A DNA stretch of 64,000 nt from Leptospira limi (GCF_026151395.1 NZ_JAMQPV010000002.1:186001-250000), one strand, 5' to 3'; shown: positions 35,842 to 45,150, counted from the first letter of the stretch. Program-made: numbers and translations. The notes: generated by a model not told the origin, from the letters alone.

Positions 35842-36435
35842 TTACCAGAGTTTTCCTGTTTCGAGAGATTCTGTTAGTTTCACAAAACTTTCTTCGACTG
35901 ACTCCTTACGGCCAAAACCACCCTCTCGTTCCAGATCAATAAATCCATGTACGAGAGAACGAATGATCCGAATTCGATGGACCACTTCTTTGTCTAAAGT
36001 TTCGAATTGGAATGCAAACAAACAGAGTTGTAAAATTCGATCTCCCAGTAATTTGAGTTCTGGATCCGATTCGGTAGAAACGATGACAAGTGGGTACATA
36101 TGAGGGAATTCTTTTGCAAAACTTCGATAGGATTTTAAAAAGTTTGGAATCCGTTCTTTAATGGAATCGGTTTTTTTTAAGTTTCCTTCTAATCTGTCAC
36201 CTAATAATTGCAAGGCCCTCTTTTTGATCTCTCCAAATATATCTTCGGTGTCTTTTACATGGTTATAAAGCGAAGGTGTTCGAATGCCAAGTGCCTCTGC
36301 AACAGTTGCCAAACGAAATTCGGAAAAACCCACGTTTTGAATGGTTTCCCATGCTAAATCCAAAATCAAACTACGACTGATTTGGGTTTGGCCTTTTTTG
36401 GGTCTTCCGATTTTGTTTTTTATTTTTTTTGCCAT
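35842..36435 (-). CDS. TetR-family transcriptional repressor
   Basis: 197 residues. The N-terminal helix-turn-helix (ILDLAWETIQNVGFSEFRLATVAEALGIRTPSLYNHVKDTEDIF) is typical; the C-terminal ligand domain (about 80-197) resembles the WHG-type C-terminal domain. A basic N-terminal arm (AKKIKNKIGRPKKGQ) probably adds minor-groove contacts. It overlaps the hydrolase gene upstream by 16 bases, so both share one message, and twin palindromes sit on the operon promoter. Autorepression relieved by a hydrophobic ligand, perhaps a hydrolase substrate, is the likely logic. Confidence 0.9.
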   Translation of the reverse strand: MAKKIKNKIGRPKKGQTQISRSLILDLAWETIQNVGFSEFRLATVAEALGIRTPSLYNHVKDTEDIFGEIKKRALQLLGDRLEGNLKKTDSIKERIPNFLKSYRSFAKEFPHMYPLVIVSTESDPELKLLGDRILQLCLFAFQFETLDKEVVHRIRIIRSLVHGFIDLEREGGFGRKESVEESFVKLTESLETGKLW

Positions 36436-37310
36436 AATGATTTTATATCTGAATAAAAACGATTGGGTTCTTCTACAAACGGATAATGCCCAACATTTTC
36501 ATAAAGATAAACCGTTCCACCAATGGTATCCCGTATCCAATTTGTTTCCTCTTCCGGATTTGAAAAATCAGGATCCTTTAATCCCATGATGATGATATGA
36601 TTCCCTTTTACATGGACAAGCTCATTTTCACATTCTTCTTTTGGTGCAAATAACATAGAACGAAGTGCGGCCATCCTCCCTTCTTCTTTTAGATTTTCTT
36701 TGAGTTTTTCCTTACGTGTTTCCAAATCTTTTGGTGGTTGGATCGGAAAAAGTGATTCATAAAATTTGACCCAGGCACTTGGGCCCCAAGGGCCACGAAA
36801 GGCAATTTGCAGTATTGATTTTAATCCCCAGGAAATAGGTTCTTTGTCTCTAACAAAAGGTCCTGATAAAACCATTCCTAACACTCGTTTTTTCTCTTTC
36901 GACTGGATGTAAACAGCAGATGCCGCTGTCATCGAATTAGCAATGATGTAAACATTTTGCAGATTATTTCTCTGAATGAAGGAGAGAATGTCCATCGCGG
37001 TTTCCTTCGGCCCATAGGAAGAAAAACTAACATCTGATTCACCCATACCTCGCAAATCAAAGGCATATACGTTCCCATCATTTTTTAATAAATGGACCAA
37101 ATCAGAATAACTTTCCTTTCGATCACCTATCCCAGGTAATAAGATAAAATTCTGTTTGCCTGATCCAGACTTTGTATAGGCAATTTTTCCTTCTTCTAAT
37201 GGGAAATAAGAAGTGATCAATTTCTCGTTGTTTTGGAAATCTTCTGCCCAAAGGCATAATGGGAAGAGAATGGGTAATAAAATGGGGAAATAGTGGTAGA
37301 GAAATTTCAT
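36420..37310 (-). CDS. Exported alpha/beta hydrolase
   Basis: 296 residues with a signal peptide (1-22, ending LCLWAED). The alpha/beta hydrolase core is clear: ILLPGIGDRKESYSDLV (oxyanion region), YAFDLRGMGESD, the nucleophile elbow ANSMTAASA (Ser in N-S-M-T, a variant of G-x-S-x-G), HIIIMGLKDPDF (acid) and NVGHYPFVEEP (catalytic His). Substrate unknown; esterase or lipase-type. The ATG at 37310 has no ribosome site, and the promoter geometry upstream suggests the message begins almost at this codon. Confidence 0.85.
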   Translation of the reverse strand: MKFLYHYFPILLPILFPLCLWAEDFQNNEKLITSYFPLEEGKIAYTKSGSGKQNFILLPGIGDRKESYSDLVHLLKNDGNVYAFDLRGMGESDVSFSSYGPKETAMDILSFIQRNNLQNVYIIANSMTAASAVYIQSKEKKRVLGMVLSGPFVRDKEPISWGLKSILQIAFRGPWGPSAWVKFYESLFPIQPPKDLETRKEKLKENLKEEGRMAALRSMLFAPKEECENELVHVKGNHIIIMGLKDPDFSNPEEETNWIRDTIGGTVYLYENVGHYPFVEEPNRFYSDIKSLWQKK

Positions 37311-37311
37311 A

Positions 37312-37351
37312 AAACTAATATAATTAGTTTATTTAACTAATGCAATTAGTT
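37312..37351 (-). promoter_or_regulatory. Hydrolase-tetR promoter with twin TetR-type operators
   Basis: Two near-identical palindromes: AACTAAT-ATA-ATTAGTT at 37313-37329 and AACTAAT-GCA-ATTAGTT at 37335-37351, centres 22 bp apart (two helical turns). Read on the minus strand, a promoter is embedded in them: -35 TTGCAT (37345-37340), 17-bp spacer, -10 TATATT (37322-37317). Each element lies in one palindrome, so bound repressor would block both. The predicted start point falls at or next to the hydrolase ATG. Confidence 0.8.
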
Positions 37352-37478
37352 TTTTATCAGTTTTTCCAATTTTGGTCTTCGGTTGTTTCAATTTTGGTCA
37401 AAAACAAGAATTCTTACTTTCTCCAGCTACAAAAAACACGTATTTTAATCCATTCTCCTGATACTTGGATTTAAAACT

Positions 37479-38239
37479 TTGCAGATCATATTTTACGACA
37501 AAGAAACCACCCGTTTAAAATCAGAAAAAAAGGGACAACCATCTTAGAAACTGCACTCAAACATGATTATCCGTTGTATCATTTATGTGGTGGGAGTGCG
37601 AAGGATCATTCACGATAATAAAGATTTAAAAACAGTCAGAAGTGAGTCGAAGTCTTCCAAAACCGGCGAAGAATGTTTTGCCGTGATTTTGTATGCGAAA
37701 GAGAACCAAAATCTCAAAACAGAAACAACGTAATCAGCCATCCGTGCTTGTTTGCGAATGTTTGATCAATTAAAAAAGTTCAATACTGAGATGAAAGATC
37801 GTTTTAATTTTACATTTGCTATTGGTTAGGACTCCATACAGGGAATGTCATCTATGGAGATATTGGCCATTCTGAGTTTAAGAGCCAAACTGTTTTGGGT
37901 GATGTGGTGAATGTGGCAAGTAGGCTCGAAGCATTAAATAAAAAAGTGAATCTTGAAAATTCCAATGGAACAACCGACGAAGGAGATTTGGTTCCATTAC
38001 ATCAAATTTTAGAATCGATTATAGATAAACTAAATAACCCGAAGTCCTTAAAAAAAGAAATTTTGAAATTAGCGAACCAATACCAAAAGTTATCAATTCC
38101 GAGAGAAATCTTCTCCAAACTTGTTTCTGTATATTTAAATACATTGGAAGAATCTTCTTCCGATTTGTGGAACCATGAGATTTCTTTGGTCTCAAAAGAA
38201 GTTTGGACCGATACCACCATCCAATTAATAGAATCTTAA
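37479..38239 (+). pseudogene. Remnant of ferredoxin-adenylate cyclase-globin gene
   Basis: Fragments of one ancestral protein lie in order but in different frames. First, a 2Fe-2S ferredoxin piece: QIIFYDKETTRLKSEK, then after a shift in a run of seven A (about 37525-37531) GTTILETALKHDYPLYHLCGG, with the following cysteine segment destroyed. Second, a cyclase piece: ECFAVILYA, an in-frame TAA at 37731, SAIRACLRMFDQLKKFN, a one-base shift at 37826, then LHTGNVIYGDIGHSEF and LGDVVNVASRLEALNKK. Third, a globin-like C-terminus (LANQYQKLSIPREIF ... EVWTDTTIQLIE) with Tyr where the proximal His is expected. The open frame 37895-38239 covers only the last part and is not a real gene. At least four lesions; not functional as a cyclase. 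Confidence 0.8.
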
Positions 38240-38292
38240 AATAAACCTTGCAATCCAATGAATTTTGATTCAAATGAAATCAAAATTCATTC

Positions 38293-39993
38293 ATGCTGAC
38301 AAAACCTAACAAACCATCCATTACCAAACATTTACTTCGATTCATTTCTCAATTGTTTCACTCTAAGCAAGGGCCCGCAGCCATCCGATATAGTATTTTT
38401 TTACTCCTTCTTGTCATAACATTCAATGGATTTAATGTTCTCAATAGTTTTGTAGGGAGAGATTTTATTTCAGCATTGGAACAAAAAAACTCTAAGTCTT
38501 TTTTTCATTATGCTTTGTTGTATGGAATTGTTTTTATCATTTCATCTGCGATAGGAGGTATTTATCGATTTATCGAAGAAAGACTAGGTGTATTATGGAG
38601 AGAGCAGTTAACTTGGAGATTTACAGAATCATACTTAAGTGAAAAAACTTACCATTCGATTCTAAACAAAAAAGGAATCGAAAATCCTGACCAAAGGATT
38701 ACTGATGATGTAAAAGCCTTCACTACCACTACTTTGTCTTTTATCTTACTTTTTTTAGGAGGAGTTTTCTCTGCGGTTTCATTTGCAGGTGTACTTTGGA
38801 GTATCAATCCAATACTATTTTTTGTTGCTATATTGTATGCGATGATCGGAACCATTTCGACAATACTTTTAGGTAAAGATCTGATACGAATCAACTACAA
38901 CCAACTCGATTTAGAAGCCAATTACCGGTCTGATTTACTTCATATCAAACAACATGCAGAGTCCATTGCCCTAACCCATCGTGAATTACGAATGTCCGTT
39001 CGCTTAAAATCAAAACTGAAAAAACTAGTGACAAACTTTAAAAAGTTGATCTCTGTCAATTTACGATTAAGTCTTTTTACCAATAGTTATAATTATTTCA
39101 TTCAAATCATACCAATGTTACTCATTGCACCAAGTTATATGCGAGGAGAAATTCAATTTGGCGTGATTACACAGGCAGGACTTGCATTTACAACATTATT
39201 GAATGCATTTTCTCTAATCGTGACTCAATTCCAATCAATTTCTTCCTTTAGCGCTGTGGTAAAACGTTTACAATCTTTAGATACAGCAATGGAAGAATCG
39301 ATTAAAACTGTAAAACAAAAAGAACAAGATAATTTCCATTTAGACGAGATCATCTTTGATCAATTTAGTCTGTATGCAAATGACAAATCCAAATATCTCA
39401 TCCAAAACCTGAACCTTAAAATCAGAAGAAAGGAACGTTGGCTCATAACGGCAATTGATGAAACCACTAAACTAATTCTTTTTAGAACCTTAGCGGGGCT
39501 AAACAATGAAAACGAAGGACGAATCTTAAAACCAAACCGTGACGAAGTATTATTTTTACCAGAACAACCCTACCTTCCACCTGGAAGGTTACGAAATGTC
39601 ATTGTTCCTGCATTTCTAGGAAGTTCAATTCCAGACTCACAGGTTATGAAAGAATTAAAATACCATGGTTTAGATACACTTGTCAAACGACTAGGTGGAT
39701 TATCGGCACTCAAGGAATGGGACGACGAACTCTCATTAGCCGAAAAATTCAAAGTATCAACAATCAGAATCCAATTTGCAAAACCCAAGTTTGTTGTCAT
39801 CGATAGACCAACATCCAGTGTCGGAAAATTCGAAGTTTCAAAAGTATTAAAGAATTTTCATTCTCTCGGTATCACTACCATCATATTAGCAAAAGGGGAA
39901 GAAACTGCACTTGAATATGATTACCACTTAAACTTCGGCCATTTTGGTAAATGGACATTGAATCCAATGAGTCCATTCTTAAAGGAAAATTGA
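38293..39993 (+). CDS. SbmA/YddA-like ABC membrane protein with decayed ATPase domain
   Basis: 566 residues, intact frame. Residues 30-320 hold six membrane helices of the ABC_membrane_2 type (FNVLNSFVGRDFISALEQ; YRFIEERLGVLWREQLT; NPDQRITDDVKAFT; LEANYRSDLLHI). Residues 350-550 align along their length with a YddA-type nucleotide-binding domain, but each motif is damaged: Walker A reads AIDETTKLILF (glycines and Ser lost), the Q-loop Gln is Glu (LFLPEQPYLP), the signature is LSLAEKFK, Walker B is VVIDRPTSSV (no catalytic Glu) and the H-loop His is Lys. ATP hydrolysis is not expected. SbmA/BacA relatives lack this domain and use proton force. The stop overlaps the GH94 start (TGATG). Confidence 0.85.
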   Translation: MLTKPNKPSITKHLLRFISQLFHSKQGPAAIRYSIFLLLLVITFNGFNVLNSFVGRDFISALEQKNSKSFFHYALLYGIVFIISSAIGGIYRFIEERLGVLWREQLTWRFTESYLSEKTYHSILNKKGIENPDQRITDDVKAFTTTTLSFILLFLGGVFSAVSFAGVLWSINPILFFVAILYAMIGTISTILLGKDLIRINYNQLDLEANYRSDLLHIKQHAESIALTHRELRMSVRLKSKLKKLVTNFKKLISVNLRLSLFTNSYNYFIQIIPMLLIAPSYMRGEIQFGVITQAGLAFTTLLNAFSLIVTQFQSISSFSAVVKRLQSLDTAMEESIKTVKQKEQDNFHLDEIIFDQFSLYANDKSKYLIQNLNLKIRRKERWLITAIDETTKLILFRTLAGLNNENEGRILKPNRDEVLFLPEQPYLPPGRLRNVIVPAFLGSSIPDSQVMKELKYHGLDTLVKRLGGLSALKEWDDELSLAEKFKVSTIRIQFAKPKFVVIDRPTSSVGKFEVSKVLKNFHSLGITTIILAKGEETALEYDYHLNFGHFGKWTLNPMSPFLKEN

Positions 39994-42900
39994 TGTATTT
40001 ACTCCAAAACAAATCGGGACTCAAAATTCAAATTTTATCCAATCTTTCCTTCCATTCTATTTTTTTTAATAACATATTCGTAAATTTGTATTTGGGAAAT
40101 GAATTAGAAACAAGCCTTACCAATCTTACGATCGAATATAAAAAAAAATCTCACACATTTACATTACCTTTATTTTCTCCTTTGGGATCCCCCGTTATCA
40201 AAACATCCGAAAACACAATTACCATCCAAAGAAACATTGATGGTTTGCAATTCATCACAAAACTTCAATTACACAAAAATCTTAGCTGTTGGAGAGTGTA
40301 TTCAAATGTAACAAACCAAAGTAATGATACAGTGACAGTTCGTTTAGTGAATACATTGGATCTGGGTCTTTGTGATTATTCTGCGGCAAGACTCAATGAA
40401 GCTTTTGTTTCACAATACATCCACCATGAAGTCTATCTTACGAAAGAATTTGGTATTTCCATTCTTTCGAGACAGAATGAATCTGTGTTCGGAAAAAACC
40501 CAGCCTGTCTTACATTTTCGGATCAAACTATCAGGTCTTATGCGACAGATGGTAAGGATATTTTCCACCAAGGTAAATTGTCTGAGTTTCCCAACCGAAG
40601 ACTCCAGGGAGAACATTCGATGGTGGGACTTAGAACAGAAGGGATAGAGGTAAAACCTAACCAATCATTTGGTTGCCATTTTTATTCTTTCCTCTTTGAA
40701 AACTTGGAAACCATTGAGCAGTCACCTTCTATCTCCGATACAATCAAACTCTGCCAACATGGTTGGGAGGCAAATGATTCTGAATTAGCGAAAGGAAGAG
40801 AAACAAACATTAGTTTGTTTCATCAAGGAGAAAGTATAGAGGGTGGACCTATCTCTAAGAGCCAATTAAAAGAACTATTTCCGAATCCTTGGCGGAACAT
40901 TGAATTCAGCCAAGAAGGAACTTTGCTTTCTTTTTTTACCGAACAATCAAAACATGTGACACTCAGAGAAAAAGAAATCCATTGCCTAAGACCACAAGGA
41001 CAAATCCTTCGAACAGGTAATGAGTTTGTACCAAAAGAATCATCCCTGACTGCCACTTGTTATTTTAATGGTATCTTTATTTCCCAACTCACACAAGGTC
41101 ATACGAGTTTAAACCTTTTTTTATCACGAAAAACAGGTGACTTAGGAACGAGTAACTCCAAAGGACTTCGTATTTTTTGTAAGGTAAATTCTGTTTGGAA
41201 AAAATTGGGAAATCCATCCTACCAATCATACCTTCCCGATGTTGTAGAATGGGTGTATCTTCTCGAGGAAAATACAATTAGAATCCAAGTGAAATCAAAC
41301 CTTGATGATTCACTTTCAGTATCATTTTTGAATTCGATTGGTTCTCCATTGGAAGTTTTGTTTTCCTTTTCTACGGGACTTGACGGCGAAAACGGAGACT
41401 TACCAATTCCACCGAACATTGTCATAGAGAACGAATCCATATTAATCATTCCCAACCAAAAGAGTTCCCTCTTTGAACGATTGGATGGGAAAGGATTTCG
41501 AATTCATTCGGATCAGATAAATCAATTTTTAGTTTCAGATGATCGTTTGTTATTGGAAAAGGGAAAGTCAATTGGTTTGCCTTATCTCACAATCAAAACA
41601 GAAATCCATTCCGAACTAACGTTGCAAATTTACGGAGAATTGAATGTTGAAAAAAAGGATGTAAGCCCTTCCCTAACAAAAAGAGAAAATGGGATCGAAT
41701 ACCAATCCCTTCTGAATTCAGCAATAACACTCAAAAATGCAGAACTTTTAGAGATGATTGATATCTTACCTTGGTTCAAACAAAATGCTGAAATTCATTT
41801 TTTAAATCCAAGGGGATTAGAACAATTTTCTGGCGGTGGATGGGGGACTAGAGATGTATGCCAAGGAGCCTTTGAATTCCTTTTATCATCTGGAAATTTT
41901 TCCGTCATACGTGAATTACTCATCCATGTCTTCAGCGAACAAAATGAAAACGGAGATTGGCCACAATGGTTTATGTTATATGGAAGGGACAAACATATTA
42001 GAGCCAATGATTCCCATGGGGACATACTCTATTGGCCTATCATTTGTATTTTAACCTATTTAGAAAGAAGTAATGACAGGTCCATATTGGATGAATTTAC
42101 GACAAACCCAACAAGAACTTCCAAACGAAGTATTTTAGAGGGAATTGAAATTACTTTACTCGAAATCAAAAATCGATTCATCGAGAATACAATTTTACCT
42201 AAATACGGAAATGGTGATTGGAATGATTCGATGCAACCAAAAGAACCATCCTTTCAATCCCATGCTGTGAGTACATGGACTGCGGAACTACAAACTCAAC
42301 TCTATCAAAAACTCATCTGGTTTTATGATTGGATCGGAAATGAAACCAAAAAATCAGAATACCAAACCTTATTTCATACTCTAACAAAACAGATCCATTC
42401 TGAATGTATGGAAAATCATACCATTGCAGGACTGGTTCAATTTTTCCCAAATAAAAAGAATATCGTATATTTACATCCCAAAGATATTATAACAAAAATT
42501 CAGTACAGTATCCTTCCCATGATTTACGGAATCCTTTCCAATGTTTTCACATCGGAAGAAGCAGAATATCATTTAAAGATCATCAAACAACACTTAACTG
42601 GTCCCGATGGAGTTCGTTTATTCAATAAGCCAGTTCCATACCAAAAAGGGAAGTCTACCTTTTTCAAAAGGGCAGAAACAGCCAGTTACTTTGGAAGGGA
42701 AATTGGACTCATGTACACACATGCTCATCTGCGGTATTGTGAAGCACTTGCTTATATGGGAAAATCAAATGAATTTTTCACACAATTGAATCTAACAAAC
42801 CCAATCGGTATCAATAAACGGATTCCCCAAAGTCGGATCAGGCAATCTAATTGTTATTACTCGAGCTCGGATGCATTTTTTTTGGATAGAGAGGATGCAG

Positions 42901-43292
42901 AAAAAAATTACGAAATGTTATGGAAAGGAGATATCCAACTCGAAGGAGGTTGGAGGGTTTATTCCAGTGGTCCTGGAATCTTTTTAAAATTATTTTATGA
43001 GTCGCTGCTTGGGATCCAATGTTTCCATGATGGAATTATTTTTGATCCCATGATGCCTAAAGATTTCAACGGGCTTAAAATCAACTTCGATCGATTTGAT
43101 ACAAAATTCGAAGCCATATACAATATACAGCCTGAGAATGGATGTATCCATTCCATTCAATTCAATGGTGTTAACATTCCTTTGGAACGACTATCTAATC
43201 CATATCGATTGGGGGGATTCAAAGTGAATCAAGAAATGATTCTAAAGTATAAAAAGGAAGGAATCAATACTTTCGTGATACGAATCGAGTAA
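39993..43292 (+). CDS. GH94 glycoside phosphorylase, size of 1,2-beta-oligoglucan phosphorylases
   Basis: 1099 residues from ATG 39993, with AAAGGA upstream; an ATG at 39951 lies inside the transporter gene and is less likely. The N-terminal 600 residues are beta-rich. The (alpha/alpha)6 catalytic part includes FSGGGWGTRDVCQG (Arg620, Asp621), GNGDWNDSM (Asp742, Asp745, region of the general acid in GH94) and WRVYSSGPGIFL, which binds phosphate and sugar. GH94 enzymes reversibly split beta-glucans with phosphate. Total size fits sophorooligosaccharide phosphorylases better than cellobiose phosphorylase (about 800). No signal peptide; cytoplasmic. Substrate choice is inference. Coupled to the transporter-like gene. 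Confidence 0.85.
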   Translation: MYLLQNKSGLKIQILSNLSFHSIFFNNIFVNLYLGNELETSLTNLTIEYKKKSHTFTLPLFSPLGSPVIKTSENTITIQRNIDGLQFITKLQLHKNLSCWRVYSNVTNQSNDTVTVRLVNTLDLGLCDYSAARLNEAFVSQYIHHEVYLTKEFGISILSRQNESVFGKNPACLTFSDQTIRSYATDGKDIFHQGKLSEFPNRRLQGEHSMVGLRTEGIEVKPNQSFGCHFYSFLFENLETIEQSPSISDTIKLCQHGWEANDSELAKGRETNISLFHQGESIEGGPISKSQLKELFPNPWRNIEFSQEGTLLSFFTEQSKHVTLREKEIHCLRPQGQILRTGNEFVPKESSLTATCYFNGIFISQLTQGHTSLNLFLSRKTGDLGTSNSKGLRIFCKVNSVWKKLGNPSYQSYLPDVVEWVYLLEENTIRIQVKSNLDDSLSVSFLNSIGSPLEVLFSFSTGLDGENGDLPIPPNIVIENESILIIPNQKSSLFERLDGKGFRIHSDQINQFLVSDDRLLLEKGKSIGLPYLTIKTEIHSELTLQIYGELNVEKKDVSPSLTKRENGIEYQSLLNSAITLKNAELLEMIDILPWFKQNAEIHFLNPRGLEQFSGGGWGTRDVCQGAFEFLLSSGNFSVIRELLIHVFSEQNENGDWPQWFMLYGRDKHIRANDSHGDILYWPIICILTYLERSNDRSILDEFTTNPTRTSKRSILEGIEITLLEIKNRFIENTILPKYGNGDWNDSMQPKEPSFQSHAVSTWTAELQTQLYQKLIWFYDWIGNETKKSEYQTLFHTLTKQIHSECMENHTIAGLVQFFPNKKNIVYLHPKDIITKIQYSILPMIYGILSNVFTSEEAEYHLKIIKQHLTGPDGVRLFNKPVPYQKGKSTFFKRAETASYFGREIGLMYTHAHLRYCEALAYMGKSNEFFTQLNLTNPIGINKRIPQSRIRQSNCYYSSSDAFFLDREDAEKNYEMLWKGDIQLEGGWRVYSSGPGIFLKLFYESLLGIQCFHDGIIFDPMMPKDFNGLKINFDRFDTKFEAIYNIQPENGCIHSIQFNGVNIPLERLSNPYRLGGFKVNQEMILKYKKEGINTFVIRIE

Positions 43293-43329
43293 AAAACGTA
43301 TGAGTGAATCTTTCACACCCATACGTTTT
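43293..43329. terminator. Bidirectional terminator between GH94 gene and glnK
   Basis: AAAACGTATG pairs with CATACGTTTT, and the interior extends the stem with GTGAA/TTCAC around a TCT loop. The minus-strand reading ends in a T-run of six (for glnK), the plus-strand reading in TTTT followed by a T-rich stretch (for the GH94 gene). It begins right after the GH94 stop. Confidence 0.9.
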
Positions 43330-43355
43330 CCGATTTTTCCTTTTAGTAAGGAATG

Positions 43356-43700
43356 TTAAATGGCGCTTTTGCCTTTTTCGCCAGTTCTGATTCGAATCAC
43401 TTCTTCTAATGGAGTGATAAAAATCTTACCGTCACCAATTTTTCCATCTCCACTTTTAGCTGCTTTTAAAATAGCATCTACAGTTGGTTTCACGAATTCA
43501 TCATTTACAGCAATTTCCAATCTTACTTTTCTAAGAAGGTTCACTGTGTATTCATGGCCACGGAAAACTTCTGTTTTTCCTTTTTGTTGTCCATAACCTT
43601 GAACATCTGATACTGTTAAACGATAAATTTCGTTTTTCGTTAACTCTGCTTTAACTTCTTCCAACTTATGTGGTTGGATGATTGCAATGATCATTTTCAT
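43356..43700 (-). CDS. glnK: PII nitrogen regulatory protein (GlnK/GlnB)
   Basis: 114 residues. PII features: MKMIIAIIQPHKLEEVKAEL, T-loop with Tyr51 in FRGHEYTVN (the uridylylation position), B-loop region GDGKIGDGKIFI and the C-loop ending VIRIRTGEKG. It senses ATP/ADP and 2-oxoglutarate and blocks the Amt channel when nitrogen is plentiful. It follows amt after 20 bases, which supports the GlnK type. Confidence 0.95.
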   Translation of the reverse strand: MKMIIAIIQPHKLEEVKAELTKNEIYRLTVSDVQGYGQQKGKTEVFRGHEYTVNLLRKVRLEIAVNDEFVKPTVDAILKAAKSGDGKIGDGKIFITPLEEVIRIRTGEKGKSAI

Positions 43701-43720
43701 AATGTTTAACTCCTATTTCC

Positions 43721-45109
43721 TTACCCACGAACTCGGATATTAAAATCTGGGTAAGCTTCTGCTCCGTGTTCCCCAAGATCCAATCCACTCAATTCTTCTT
43801 CTTCACTTACTCGGATTCCACCAGCTAGTTTTAACACAAACCAAAGGATAAGAGATACAACAAAAGTAAATCCACCGATAGCCAATATTCCATAAATTTG
43901 AGTTACGATTGAAGGAACTTCTACTCCAGCAGGAGCACCTTCGTAACCGAAGATGGCAACCGCTAAGGTTCCCCAAATACCACAAACTAAGTGAACGGAA
44001 GTTGCTCCAACAGGATCATCAATCTTCATTTTATCAAAAAATAACACTGACAATACGACGAGAACTCCAGAAACCGCACCAATAATTGCAGCAGATGTTG
44101 GGCTAACAATCGCACATGGAGCAGTGATACCCACAAGACCTGCAAGTGTACCGTTTAGAATCATACCAAGGTCTGGCTTTTTTAAGATGATCCAAGCAGT
44201 GACAGTTGATGCTAGTGCACCAAGCGCAGCAGAGATGTTCGTTGTCACAATCACATGAGACATTACGCTACCATCACCAACTCCCATCGTTGAACCTGGG
44301 TTGAATCCAAACCATCCGAGCCAAAGGATTAGAGTTCCTAAAGCAGCAGAAGTCATGTTGTGACCAAGGATTGGTTTGATACGTCCGTCTGGTAAGAATT
44401 TTCCTTTTCTTGCACCAAGAACAATGGCTCCAGCAAGGGCAGCCCAACCACCTACAGAGTGTACTACGGTGGAACCAGCAAAGTCATGAAAACCAAGTCC
44501 TGCTAACCATCCGCCTCCCCATACCCAATGGCCTGTGAAAGGATACATCACAGCAACTAGGATAAAGGAGAATATTAAAAAGGAATGAAACTTAATTCGT
44601 TCGGCAACTGCTCCCGATACAATGGTAGCTGCAGTCGCTGCGAAAACGAGTTGGAAGAAAAATTTTGCAAGAAGGGGAACTCCTGTCCAATTCATGGAAG
44701 AGTAAACACCTTTGTATTCATCTCCTATGGCAGGAGAGTTATCAAGACCACCTAGGAAAAATAATCCATCTGTTGCATAAAATGGAGTTCCGTCACCAAA
44801 CATGAGTCCCCATCCAATGGCCCAATAAGAGAAAGTTGCCGCAGCAAAAACGATAAAGTTTTTTGCTAAGATGTTCACTGTGTTTTTTGATTGTGCAAAA
44901 CCTGATTCAACGAGAGCAAAACCAGCATTCATAAAGAACACCAACATACCTGCAACTAATACCCATAATGTGTCTAGTCCTACAGTTAATGTTTGGATTG
45001 CTTTTGCGGTTTCTTCTGCTGGGTTCACGACGGTTGCAGCTTCATCTGCAAAAAGGAACATCGGAACTACCAGGAGAAGGAAGGCGATTGATTTGAAATA
45101 TTGTTTCAT
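43721..45109 (-). CDS. amt: Ammonium transporter Amt
   Basis: 462 residues from ATG 45109 with AAGGAT upstream. A TTG at 45154 lies upstream of the predicted transcription start, so it is rejected. A signal peptide (to about residue 21, FLFADEA) precedes eleven helices. Family motifs: FFMNAGFALVESGFAQSKN, FAGSTVVHSVGGWAALAGA (first pore His), LGTLILWLGWFGFNPGS, and SVHLVCGIWGTLAVAIFG (second His of the pair). It conducts ammonium/ammonia into the cell. Organised with glnK behind a sigma-54-type promoter. Confidence 0.96.
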   Translation of the reverse strand: MKQYFKSIAFLLLVVPMFLFADEAATVVNPAEETAKAIQTLTVGLDTLWVLVAGMLVFFMNAGFALVESGFAQSKNTVNILAKNFIVFAAATFSYWAIGWGLMFGDGTPFYATDGLFFLGGLDNSPAIGDEYKGVYSSMNWTGVPLLAKFFFQLVFAATAATIVSGAVAERIKFHSFLIFSFILVAVMYPFTGHWVWGGGWLAGLGFHDFAGSTVVHSVGGWAALAGAIVLGARKGKFLPDGRIKPILGHNMTSAALGTLILWLGWFGFNPGSTMGVGDGSVMSHVIVTTNISAALGALASTVTAWIILKKPDLGMILNGTLAGLVGITAPCAIVSPTSAAIIGAVSGVLVVLSVLFFDKMKIDDPVGATSVHLVCGIWGTLAVAIFGYEGAPAGVEVPSIVTQIYGILAIGGFTFVVSLILWFVLKLAGGIRVSEEEELSGLDLGEHGAEAYPDFNIRVRG

Positions 45110-45150
45110 ATTGCCATGTATCCTTTCCATGTTATTTGCTGAAGAAGGAT

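Noticed and set aside
37895..38239. Open frame read as a separate 114-residue gene
   Set aside because: It begins with TTG in the middle of a cyclase motif and continues a longer, frameshifted gene; it is part of the pseudogene.
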